Shown here: positions 1-6,168 of the stretch, one piece after another
Numbering within the stretch: the first letter of the stretch is position 1
Layout of the letters: each line of letters opens with the position of its first letter
Assembly (NCBI GenBank): GCA_038213005.1
Contig: JBBQTU010000243.1
Location: 1 to 6,168 of the forward strand
Direction: 5' to 3'
Origin: JBBQTU01 sp038213005
GTDB taxonomy: Bacteria; Planctomycetota; Phycisphaerae; Tepidisphaerales; Tepidisphaeraceae
DNA length: 6,168 bases
The notes under the pieces: generated by a model
Database searches by the model: none
Told to the model about the DNA's origin: nothing
Seen by the model: the letters and a program-made list of their open reading frames with translations, nothing else
Made by a program: the position numbers and the translations under genes

Positions 1-861
1 GCCGCGAAGCTGGTGATCCTCGCACCAGCGCCGGACCGTCCGTGGCAGCACGCGCAACATCCCCTGATCAAAATCCACCTGCCGAAGCTGCGCATTCACC
101 TGGCCGCTCTTGAGGTCAATCACGCCGGACATGACCGCGAGCTGTCGCGCCGATGCGCCCCCGCCACGCCGGCCCAGCAGTTCGAAACTGCACTTGGACC
201 GGCCGATGGGACGCAAACCGCCGTCCAGGCGAATCGCGGGATTCTCCGCATACTGCCCGCCCCGGACATGGCTGAATACCAATTGGATGCCATTGAGCTG
301 CACATCCGGCAAGGTCGGCAGATTCTGCAGCCCCAGGATCGGGCTCTGGCCCGTCGTGGGCCGGGTCGGGGCTTCGTGGTCCCTGGGCAGTAGCCGCTGG
401 ACGTTCCAGCTTCGCAGGTCTTCGTTGTCGCACACGTTCAGGCGAACGCCGCTGGCGGCGATGCGGTTCAGGCGGACATCGCTCGCGTCGCGCCAGGGCG
501 CAGCTCGCAGCAGTGAAGGGATGTTCACATCCACATCAAGCTGTCTGACCAACAGCACGCGATCTTCCGGTGACTTACCCGGTGCCAGGGTCACGGTCAC
601 ATCCCCCAGCATGAGGTTGCCCAGCAGGGTCAGTTCGGCCGCTCCCACCGTAACCTTGGCGTCTAGCATCTTAGACAGTTGCTCTTCGGCGACCCTGCGA
701 AGACGGGCAGGATCGGATATGTATTCAAAGCCGCCGTAGAGCAACAGCAGCACTGCCACTATCGTCCAGATCACGATACGGCGTTTGCGCAGATACCACC
801 CGCGAGGCTTTTTCGGGGCCTCGCCGGCATCACGGTTCAGCTTTTTCTTGCGTCCAAACAT
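1..861 (-). CDS. AsmA-like membrane-anchored protein, N-terminal part (runs off the left edge)
   Basis: The minus strand is open for 287 codons from ATG 861-859 to the window edge with no stop, so the C-terminus is missing. The protein begins with a basic stretch (MFGRKKKLNR, then KKPRGWYLRKRR), followed by one membrane helix at about residues 29-45 (IVIWTIVAVLLLLYGGF). Next comes the pattern typical of AsmA-type proteins: a helix (DPARLRRVAEEQLSKML), then short beta strands around AKVTVGAAELTLLGNLMLGD (68-87), and then repeated beta-rich segments such as DVQLNGIQLVF. AsmA-family proteins are long, inner-membrane-anchored periplasmic beta-groove proteins linked to outer-membrane lipid or protein homeostasis; members usually run to 600 residues or more, so much is probably cut off. 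The start lies 6 bases after the stop of the glycosyltransferase gene upstream, which implies one transcript. The ribosome binding site is weak (AGGA about 12 bases before the ATG). The family call is from fold pattern only, and the exact subfamily is unknown. Confidence 0.75.
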   Translation of the reverse strand, partial: MFGRKKKLNRDAGEAPKKPRGWYLRKRRIVIWTIVAVLLLLYGGFEYISDPARLRRVAEEQLSKMLDAKVTVGAAELTLLGNLMLGDVTVTLAPGKSPEDRVLLVRQLDVDVNIPSLLRAAPWRDASDVRLNRIAASGVRLNVCDNEDLRSWNVQRLLPRDHEAPTRPTTGQSPILGLQNLPTLPDVQLNGIQLVFSHVRGGQYAENPAIRLDGGLRPIGRSKCSFELLGRRGGGASARQLAVMSGVIDLKSGQVNAQLRQVDFDQGMLRVLPRTVRRWCEDHQLRG

Positions 862-867
862 CCCGCT

Positions 868-2064
868 TCACTGTCCTCTGTAACCGCGTTGCGACACCAA
901 ACCCGACGCGCCAACCGCAGCGGCAACTGCCAGCAGCGGTTCCAACGGCATGCGATATCGCAACGATCCCACGCTCAACGCATGCATCAGAGTAAGCAAC
1001 ACCAGCGGCAAGAGCAAAAGGACCATCTGCCGGCGCCTCACGGGCGACGATCGCAGCCCCATGAAAAACCCCGCCACGGCAAGAATCAGGACCGGAATCG
1101 CATACCCCGCACCGGCGACCACATAGGCTGGCCTTCCAAATGTATCACTCAGCGGAACAGGGCTCCAGGTGCGGAGAATTTTCGGAATGCCCAGCAGCAC
1201 TGCACGCCCCGGCTCGCGCTGGATCGACTGCCGCACCAGACCTCGAAAATACCCGTCCCGCTCCAGTTCGCCCATCAGCCGCAGTTCGGGCATGGCCTTC
1301 ACGAATCGCTGGTCACTCGCGCCGGTCGCCCCAGGCTGCAGGCCATCCCACGCGGTGATGCCCCCGTTGGTGGTGGTCCATATCCACTGCCCCAGAACCC
1401 GCTGATTTCGCATCGCCCACGGCAGCAGCACCAGCACAGTCGCCAGCCCTCCCACCGCCGCCCAGCCCGCCACCCGCCACGTCGGCCGACCGGCCGACCA
1501 TGCCGCGCCCGCCGCCATGACCACGGGCAGCAACAACCCACTCGGGCGGACCATTACACCAATCGCCAGTAACGCCACACCACCCAGCATTCGCCGCTCC
1601 AGCAGCAGGTACACCGCCCAGGCCAGAATCGCAGTAAACACCGTCTCGGTCAGCAGCAGCGATGAGAAGTAAATTAGAAACGGATTCAGCGCCACCAGCC
1701 CCGCCGCCATCAGAGCCCATCGTCCCTGCCCCAGTCGCCGGGCGATCAGATACGCCGCCAGTGCCGTCGAGATGTCCACCAGGGACTGCGCGACCCGCGC
1801 CACCCGCACCGAGGCGCCACACCCTGCTAGAAACAGCGGGTATCCCGGCGTGCGCGACCCGTAGATCCACTGGTCAAACCGCGGATCATTGAATCGCCAG
1901 TCATGGCCTGACATCCACTCGCGGGCGCATTGCAGGTACTCCACCTGGTCCGGCAGCGCAGAGAGCGACTGCTCATCCGCTGCTCGCGAGAGACCCCACC
2001 CCAGGCGAAGGACAAGCCCCGCCAGAAGAATGCCAATCAGAATCGAATAGGACCCACGCACCAT
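868..2064 (-). CDS. GT39/ArnT-like integral membrane glycosyltransferase
   Basis: With the ATG at 2064-2062 this is a 398-residue multi-pass membrane protein, with about nine or ten hydrophobic helices. Several hallmarks of the GT39 (protein O-mannosyltransferase/ArnT) superfamily are visible. The first helix (SYSILIGILLAGLVLRLGWG) is followed by a loop with PDQVEY, where Asp39 and Glu42 match the conserved acidic motif of the first extracytoplasmic loop. SRTPGYPLFLA lies at 70-80, LNPFLIYFSSLLLTE at 126-140, and RYRMPLEPLLA near the C-terminus. Such enzymes move a sugar from a polyprenyl-phosphate donor to a lipid, glycan or protein on the outer face of the inner membrane; the acceptor cannot be told from sequence. 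The length is at the short end for the family. The frame stays open up to a TTG at 2166, but those 34 extra residues are Arg/Gly-rich, unlike a family N-terminus, and span a hairpin, so ATG 2064 is preferred. The downstream AsmA-like gene starts 6 bases after the TGA. Confidence 0.85.
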   Translation of the reverse strand: MVRGSYSILIGILLAGLVLRLGWGLSRAADEQSLSALPDQVEYLQCAREWMSGHDWRFNDPRFDQWIYGSRTPGYPLFLAGCGASVRVARVAQSLVDISTALAAYLIARRLGQGRWALMAAGLVALNPFLIYFSSLLLTETVFTAILAWAVYLLLERRMLGGVALLAIGVMVRPSGLLLPVVMAAGAAWSAGRPTWRVAGWAAVGGLATVLVLLPWAMRNQRVLGQWIWTTTNGGITAWDGLQPGATGASDQRFVKAMPELRLMGELERDGYFRGLVRQSIQREPGRAVLLGIPKILRTWSPVPLSDTFGRPAYVVAGAGYAIPVLILAVAGFFMGLRSSPVRRRQMVLLLLPLVLLTLMHALSVGSLRYRMPLEPLLAVAAAVGASGLVSQRGYRGQ

Positions 2065-2128
2065 GAGATGCCGCGGATCATAACCCAACGGGCGCCATCG
2101 GCGCAACCACCGCCCCCCCCCTGCAACG

Positions 2129-2162
2129 CGGCCGCGAGCGGTTTGCTCCCCTCTCGCGGCCG
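2129..2162 (-). terminator. Hairpin between the exported-protein gene and the glycosyltransferase gene
   Basis: A perfect 10-bp inverted repeat (CGGCCGCGAG at 2129-2138 and CTCGCGGCCG at 2153-2162) surrounds a 14-base loop. It lies after the stop of the minus-strand gene at 2213 and before the preferred start of the next one at 2064. Its position suits a terminator or attenuator for the upstream gene. No T-tract follows on either strand, so it is not a classical intrinsic terminator. It could also be an mRNA-stability or regulatory stem. Confidence 0.4.
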
Positions 2163-2212
2163 GCAATTACTCCGTCCCAAGCCGTCCTCCTCAACACAGT
2201 TCAATCCCTCAG

Positions 2213-3124
2213 CTAATCCTCCACATCCAGATTGCCCTTACGCAGATCCGTCGCCTTTGACCCCGCCGGCTGATACGGCTGGTCTGCCAGTGCTGCCATC
2301 ACATGGTGCGACACGATGTGGTAGGCATCGCGCGACTCGGTCGGCCAGTTCGCCTTGTCCGCCACGATCGCCGTCAGCCGCCCCGTCAGGTTCTCATTGA
2401 GCTTCTGGGCCGTCAGCGTATGGGGCGCATTGAGCCGCCAGTCGCTGAGGATCCGTCCCTCGTCGCTGAAGCGAAGCGTCACAGGCGTGAGTTGTTGCTC
2501 GCGCATCGCCGGCAGCAGAACGGTGGCGGACTTGTCAGCGCCCTCAGGCTTGATAGTGTCCACCCTCGGCGTCGTGCCCGACACCTTGTCCCCCTGGTCC
2601 TCAAACTGCGGGCGCGTCAGGTCCGTAGGCATCGGATTCAGCCGCTGCGAAGCCATGATCGCCTGGTCTGAAAGCGCGCCCTGCAGACACCGGCTGTCCG
2701 CGAACGCCACCTCCATCATCGACCGCGAAAGGTCGAAGTCCTGCTTGTACTTCTCCTTCCAAGCCTGGCGCAACTCTGCCACCGTCTTGTTCAGGTCGGG
2801 ATAGTCTTTCTGTATCTGTGGCTCAAGCCGCTCCCGGTCGCGCTTGGCCAGCAGATCCACCAGCCGCGTAATCGGCCGGCTCGACCCGATCGCCTCGTTC
2901 GTCGCCTTACCCATATAAAAGCGAAGGTCCTCCGCCGCCGGCGACGTAGCAGCCTGATCCACTGCCGTCAGCTTCCCCTTATCCTGATCCACGGCCGTCA
3001 GCCGCCCCTTGGTCTGGTCCGTGTTCTTGTTGTCCTCTGGAACCGCCCACGCGCTATCCTGGGCCATCGCCGTCGCTCCCAGCAGCAGGACCAGCCCTGT
3101 CGTTACGTTGCCAACCTGTCTCAT
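2213..3124 (-). CDS. Exported protein of unknown family with a 10-residue tandem repeat
   Basis: This 303-residue protein begins at ATG 3124-3122. The start is chosen because an AAGGAG ribosome binding site sits 6 bases upstream and because it opens directly into a signal peptide: MRQVGNVTTG, then LVLLLGATAMA. Likely cleavage is after Ala21 (AMA-Q) or Ala27 (AWA-V). The frame is open further upstream to 3289, but that extension is Trp/Cys-rich and would bury the signal peptide. Residues 36-57 hold two near-identical decapeptides, DQTKGRLTAV and DQDKGKLTAV, closed by a third DQ. A charged, helix-prone region follows (about 87-140, including AELRQAWKEKYKQDFDLSRS), then a mixed alpha/beta C-terminal half with LTPVTLRFSDEGRILSDWRL (212-231) and a polar tail. 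I recognise no domain or catalytic motif. There is one Cys (146) after the signal peptide and no lipobox, so it is probably a soluble periplasmic or secreted protein. The stop is TAG (2215-2213). Confidence 0.85.
   Translation of the reverse strand: MRQVGNVTTGLVLLLGATAMAQDSAWAVPEDNKNTDQTKGRLTAVDQDKGKLTAVDQAATSPAAEDLRFYMGKATNEAIGSSRPITRLVDLLAKRDRERLEPQIQKDYPDLNKTVAELRQAWKEKYKQDFDLSRSMMEVAFADSRCLQGALSDQAIMASQRLNPMPTDLTRPQFEDQGDKVSGTTPRVDTIKPEGADKSATVLLPAMREQQLTPVTLRFSDEGRILSDWRLNAPHTLTAQKLNENLTGRLTAIVADKANWPTESRDAYHIVSHHVMAALADQPYQPAGSKATDLRKGNLDVED
2953..3012 (-). repeat. 30-bp in-gene tandem repeat, two copies plus a partial third
   Basis: Units at 2953-2982 and 2983-3012 share CCTGATCCAC(T/G)GCCGTCAGC and CCCCTT, read on the plus strand, and a degenerate start of a third unit (TCTGGTCC) follows. 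The period is 30 bases, so each unit adds exactly ten codons (DQxKG(R/K)LTAV) to the exported protein just after its signal peptide. Differences between units fall at a few positions, which points to an internal duplication that has since drifted. Confidence 0.85.
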
Positions 3125-3130
3125 GTTTGT

Positions 3131-3136
3131 CTCCTT
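3131..3136 (-). promoter_or_regulatory. Strong ribosome binding site fixing the start of the exported-protein gene
   Basis: CTCCTT on the plus strand reads AAGGAG on the minus strand, 6 bases before the ATG at 3124. It is the clearest Shine-Dalgarno site in the window. It settles the start in favour of the signal-peptide form over the longer open frame reaching 3289. Confidence 0.8.
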
Positions 3137-3498
3137 AAGTAAACCTTGGTGCCAACTTCTCCCACCAAATGCCAACAAACAGCGGACCGAAGCGAGCGAC
3201 CCCAACCGCCAAATCGCGATACATCTGCAATACCAGCATACTGCTGACATGCCATTGGCCAGAGTCCGCGCAACGACCGTCCAAATCAATCGAACTCAAG
3301 CAGCGACTGCGGGACACTTTGTCGCGGCCAGTGACGGAACGCCGCCGCGTCTGTCACGTGGATTTCGTGTCCCGCCGCGTCGAGCGTTCCGCGCGACGTT
3401 GCAACCCCCAAACCAGGAAGCCACTTGGCTCCTGTCGGCTGATTCATCCCGCGCGCCTCAACCCGTCTCGGCCCTCGGCATTCTCCGGCAACGATTCG

Positions 3499-3527
3499 TT
3501 GTCTGGGCGGCAACGGCGTGTTAGATT
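3499..3527 (+). promoter_or_regulatory. Possible sigma70-like promoter for the zinc-ribbon operon
   Basis: TTGTCT (3499-3504) and TAGATT (3522-3527) are separated by 17 bases. Each matches the housekeeping consensus at four of six positions. They lie about 45 bases upstream of the ATG at 3571. In GC-rich DNA of unknown phylum such matches are weak evidence, so this is only the best candidate seen. Confidence 0.25.
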
Positions 3528-3570
3528 GGTTCGCTCGCGGCGTCGGGACGGCAAATTGTCAACGTGCGGG

Positions 3571-4711
3571 ATGACGGCTATGACCTAGCTTTGCCCAAAA
3601 TGTGGCGAGGCTTTCCCGGTTGGCAAGCGTTTCTGCGTCGCCTGCGGCACTTCCGCCCCAAACTGTCCTGGAGTTGCTGTGTGCAGTGCGTGCGGTGCGG
3701 TCGGAGCCGAGGGGACTCGGTTCTGCACCGCGTGCGGCGGCGCCATGTCGCCCCCCAAGGCGGCGGCGAATCCCGAAACGCCTCGGTCGCGGTCGCGGTT
3801 CTGCTTTCAGTGCGGGAAGCCGATTGAGCAAGGCGCGCGCTTCTGCCGCGGCTGCGGAGCGAAATTGGGCGAGACTGCTCGGCCAACGGCCGTGGAAGTG
3901 TCGGCGCTCACCCCGCCGGCTCCGCCGATTCTGACCGAAGCCCCGCCAGTTCCGAGAGCCCCGCCAGTTCCGACAGTGCCAATGGCGGTTGCCGCCCTGC
4001 CGGAAGTGTCGGTGCCCCCGGCGCGGCAAGAGGCGGTTCGGCCGGTCACCTCGATGCAGACGCCTACCTCGCCGCCTGTGTCAGGAGACACGGTCGCACC
4101 GGTAGCCGTGGCCGAGGTGGCACCGGTTGCGCCTGTGTCGTCCGCCCCGGCCAAATTAACCGCTATAACCAGTCCCATCGCGCCCGCCGCGCAGCGGCGC
4201 GGAGTTGTGGGTGAGCCATCCCGTGCGACCATTAGTGCCGGCGGCCCTTGGCGGAAATGGGCAATGGCGGCCGGTGTACTCGTTGTGGCCGCAGGGGCGG
4301 TGTTTGTCACAATGAAGTGGGTCGGCCCAGGCGAAGATGGGCAGCCCGATGGCGGCAGGAGCACCGACAGTCCCAATACCGTGGCACCGGTGGCATTTTC
4401 GCGTCAACTAGAGAAAGACATTCTGACCCTCCCCGCGCTGCAGCGAATATGCCGACGCCGCCAGGACCCAGGTGGGGTTCCGGGCCACCGGCAAACTCGA
4501 TATGGTGCAGCAGACAGCGAGAGCCGATGGAACGCATGTACTCCGCGTGTGGGCCGAAGTGCAGCGGCCAGGCATGAACGGACAGTTGCAGAACGAATCG
4601 GTCCTGCTCGAAGTCTGGCTCGACGCGGCCGGCAAGCCGACGATCGCCCAGCGTATCGGCGAGAAGAACGCAGACCTGGCCGATCTTGAGCGGCAGATCG
4701 ACAAGTTCTGA
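3571..4711 (+). pseudogene. Membrane-anchored triple zinc-ribbon protein, interrupted by an in-frame TAG and a frame change
   Basis: Read through its two lesions, this locus encodes about 379 residues. The frame opens at ATG 3571 (MTAMT), meets TAG at 3586-3588, then continues LCPKCGEAFPVGKRFCVACG (3589-3648). Two further ribbons follow in the same frame: CSACGAVGAEGTRFCTACG (from 3682) and CFQCGKPIEQGARFCRGCG (from 3802). Each has the CxxCG...FCxxCG four-cysteine pattern of small zinc-ribbon domains. A Pro/Ala/Val linker of about 125 residues leads to one membrane helix (WAMAAGVLVVAAGAVFVTMK, from 4258). At 4427-4450 the coding frame shifts by one: ...DILTLPALQ continues as SEYADAARTQVGFRATGKL... 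and ends at TGA 4709-4711, ten bases before the next gene. The likely topology is ribbons in the cytoplasm and a small C-terminal domain outside. If the TAG is real, GTG 3679 (GGAG 5 bases upstream) could start a two-ribbon form. It may be a decayed gene, a recoded one, or one with assembly errors. The partner of the ribbons is unknown. Confidence 0.75.
3939..3974 (+). repeat. 18-bp tandem duplication in the proline-rich linker
   Basis: Two adjacent copies of AGCCCCGCCAGTTCCGA plus one variable base (3939-3956 and 3957-3974) are identical at 17 of 18 positions. Each adds six codons (APPVPR/APPVPT) to the linker of the zinc-ribbon protein. The near-identity suggests a recent slippage duplication in a flexible, length-tolerant region. 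Confidence 0.85.
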
Positions 4712-4721
4712 GGCGGGAGGC

Positions 4722-6168
4722 ATGGACGTGAAAGACAGCAACGAGCTAAGGCGAATGACCGAACGCGTGATCCAGCGCGGGCGGTCAGGTCGTGCCGGCA
4801 TGACCGTCGGCTGGATGGCGTGTCTGGCAATGCTGATGATGGCACTGGTCGGGCCATGGCAGATGGCTCGCGGGGAGGATGCCAAGGCCAAGGACGAGGC
4901 AACTGCACCGGCCGGCCCAAAGTTTGCCCCGCTGATTGGCAAGCTGCACGAAGAGAAGCTGCCATGGAAAGACAACTGGAAGAACACGAGCACCGGCCGG
5001 ACGGCCGCGGCCGATGCGGCACTGGCGGTGGCAACCAGCAAGGACCTGACCCGCGGCGCGCTTCGCAAGGAACTGGCCTCGGCTGGCGAGAAGTATCAGT
5101 ACGTCACGCGGAACCTGGACGTCGGGCGGCACCAATTGGTCAAGTGGCTGACCGCCAGTGCCATCGCCGAGACCAATCGCCGACTTGACGAGAGCAATCT
5201 GGAGCGTCTGAAGAGCGTCCGCACAGTCAACTCGGGCGGCACCGGCGACTACACGCGCGACGTCGACGTGACGGTGTTCGCCGGCGATGAGGTCCGGGAG
5301 AAGGCGTTCTTCGAGTCGTTCCGCGACCTGGCAGAGCAGATAGGGCTCAAGGTTGAGACCGACCCGAACCTGGGCGTGAAGGCGGGGATCAATATCCCTC
5401 AGATTGAGGTGGCGCTGCACCGCGGGGTCAACGATCTGCCCGATCCACGTTACGCCAGCGATGTGCAGACGTTCGCTCTGAACTACCGCAACGCGATTGA
5501 GAAGCAGGCGAAGAACCCCGAGGCGTATTTCGGCTATGGCTTTGAGATCGAGGTGCAGGGACGGCGGTCGCTGTCATTCAAGCCGGGACAGACGCTCGTG
5601 CAGGAATTTGACTGGGACGGCCAAGGCGTGAAATACACCGGACAGATCGCCGCCTGCCAACTCGAGGTGCGGGGGATACTGAAAGGGGCGGTCGGCGAGC
5701 GGTATCGCCGGGCCCAGGCATCCATTCACATCACCAACGACTATCTGCAGGCGTTTCGCCACAGTCAGGGCAGCGACCACGATCTGAGTAAAGGCCCGCT
5801 CAAATATGCCGGGCGGGCCCTCGAGCAGTTCTGCGAGTATCACGGATTCAGGCCCTGGCCGGACTTGGTCGCCGCAGACCGCATCCAACTGCTGGCCCGT
5901 ATTTTCCCGCCGGGATACCTGGATGCTCCGGGTAATCGCGAGCGACTCACCAAGCTGTCGACCGCGATGGATGTTGCCTATCTGACCTATCAGAATAAAG
6001 GCGTGCCCAAGTCAGTAAATGGCATGGCCAACGAGGCCAACATCGCCCCAGCCAAGCCGAAGAAGCCGGACGACGGCAAACCCGCCCCGACCGGCGTCAA
6101 GCCCGTGGACGACGCCGCGGTGGCGCATCCAACGCGCCCGCCGCAGCAGCCGCCGATCGTGGTGGACG
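4722..6168 (+). CDS. Exported nucleotidyltransferase-like protein (runs off the right edge)
   Basis: From ATG 4722 the frame is open for 482 codons to the window end. It starts ten bases after the zinc-ribbon stop, so the two are probably co-transcribed; GAGG lies 8 bases before the ATG. A basic N-region (RRMTERVIQRGRSGRAG) precedes a hydrophobic core (MTVGWMACLAMLMMALVGPW, 27-46) and a polar stretch starting ARGEDAKAKDEA, which fits a long signal peptide or an uncleaved anchor. After a helical region (95-165) comes TVNSGGTGDYTRDVDVTVF (168-186): a Gly-Gly turn, six residues, then Asp180-Val-Asp182. This resembles the GG/GS...DxD active site of the polymerase-beta-type nucleotidyltransferase fold. 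Glu229 (PQIEVALHRG) lies in a predicted strand where the third metal-binding acid often falls. A mixed region (about 245-320), a helical region (325-425) and a Lys/Pro-rich tail (441 onward) follow. No named family is recognised. Export would be unusual for an enzyme needing nucleotides, so the fold may be reused or the helix may anchor a cytoplasmic enzyme. Confidence 0.8.
   Translation, partial: MDVKDSNELRRMTERVIQRGRSGRAGMTVGWMACLAMLMMALVGPWQMARGEDAKAKDEATAPAGPKFAPLIGKLHEEKLPWKDNWKNTSTGRTAAADAALAVATSKDLTRGALRKELASAGEKYQYVTRNLDVGRHQLVKWLTASAIAETNRRLDESNLERLKSVRTVNSGGTGDYTRDVDVTVFAGDEVREKAFFESFRDLAEQIGLKVETDPNLGVKAGINIPQIEVALHRGVNDLPDPRYASDVQTFALNYRNAIEKQAKNPEAYFGYGFEIEVQGRRSLSFKPGQTLVQEFDWDGQGVKYTGQIAACQLEVRGILKGAVGERYRRAQASIHITNDYLQAFRHSQGSDHDLSKGPLKYAGRALEQFCEYHGFRPWPDLVAADRIQLLARIFPPGYLDAPGNRERLTKLSTAMDVAYLTYQNKGVPKSVNGMANEANIAPAKPKKPDDGKPAPTGVKPVDDAAVAHPTRPPQQPPIVVD

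Larger units (their letters stand above)
3125..3570. other. Divergent intergenic region, no convincing gene
   Basis: About 446 bases separate two divergently transcribed units. Open frames cross it on both strands, but their translations are Arg/Ser/Pro-rich without any domain or ribosome binding site, so I treat them as chance. It must hold the promoters for both sides. Visible structure includes a 10-bp direct repeat CCGCCGCGTC at 3342-3351 and 3372-3381, exactly 30 bases apart. There is also a short dyad TTGG-TG-CCAA at 3146-3155, close to the start of the minus-strand gene. No tRNA-like or small-RNA structure stands out. Confidence 0.6.

Noticed and set aside
679..1572. Long plus-strand frame opposite the glycosyltransferase and AsmA-like genes
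   Set aside because: It is rich in His, Gln, Arg and Pro, as expected for the antisense of a GC-rich membrane-protein gene, and the minus-strand proteins have clear family motifs.
2065..2166. 34-residue N-terminal extension of the glycosyltransferase from TTG 2166
   Set aside because: It is Arg/Gly-rich, spans a perfect hairpin and a nine-G run, and lacks a well-spaced ribbon of Shine-Dalgarno bases. The family normally begins close to the first membrane helix, which the ATG at 2064 provides.
3125..3289. 55-residue N-terminal extension of the exported protein
   Set aside because: The AAGGAG site 6 bases before ATG 3124 and the signal peptide that starts there fix the shorter form.
3169..3588. 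Plus-strand open frame across the intergenic region, ending at the same TAG as the zinc-ribbon frame
   Set aside because: Its translation is Arg/Ser/Pro-rich with no domain, and there is no ribosome binding site at its start. The only part that looks real is the last five codons, which I assign to the zinc-ribbon gene.
3571..3588. Genome-wide reassignment of TAG as a sense codon
   Set aside because: The exported-protein gene on the minus strand ends with TAG at a sensible place before a hairpin and the next gene, so TAG appears to act as a normal stop in this genome.
4307..5420. Minus-strand frames opposite the zinc-ribbon C-terminus and the exported protein
   Set aside because: They overlap well-supported plus-strand coding sequence, have no recognisable domains and end or begin arbitrarily. 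They look like antisense shadows of GC-rich codons.

Overview
This is a GC-rich bacterial window, with most codons ending in G or C. It holds five protein-coding loci arranged divergently around a non-coding gap of about 446 bases. Several features point tentatively to Planctomycetota or a similar environmental phylum: large secreted proteins of unknown family, a zinc-ribbon protein with a long Pro/Ala/Val linker and one membrane helix, and an AsmA-like protein next to a GT39-type membrane glycosyltransferase. No rRNA or marker gene is present, so the assignment is only a suggestion. I saw no tRNA, rRNA, CRISPR array, insertion sequence or attachment site.

Left half, minus strand, reading right to left. 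A 303-residue exported protein of unknown family (2213-3124) has a strong ribosome binding site, a signal peptide and a 10-residue tandem repeat. A 148-base gap with a perfect 10-bp hairpin follows. Next comes a multi-pass GT39/ArnT-like glycosyltransferase (868-2064). Six bases further on starts an AsmA-like membrane-anchored protein (859-861) that runs off the left edge. The last two genes look co-transcribed and suggest envelope or glycan work; this is inference from family membership.

Right half, plus strand. A membrane-anchored triple zinc-ribbon protein (3571-4711) carries two lesions: an in-frame TAG just after the likely start, and a frame change near 4427-4450. Ten bases after its stop begins a long exported protein (4722 to beyond 6168). 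This protein has a G-G-x6-D-V-D motif that resembles the active site of the polymerase-beta-type nucleotidyltransferase fold. The two genes look like one operon.

The most interesting items are the doubly interrupted zinc-ribbon gene, whose first ribbon is visible only upstream of the TAG-delimited reading frame, and the exported nucleotidyltransferase-like protein coupled to it. Neither has a function I can name with confidence.
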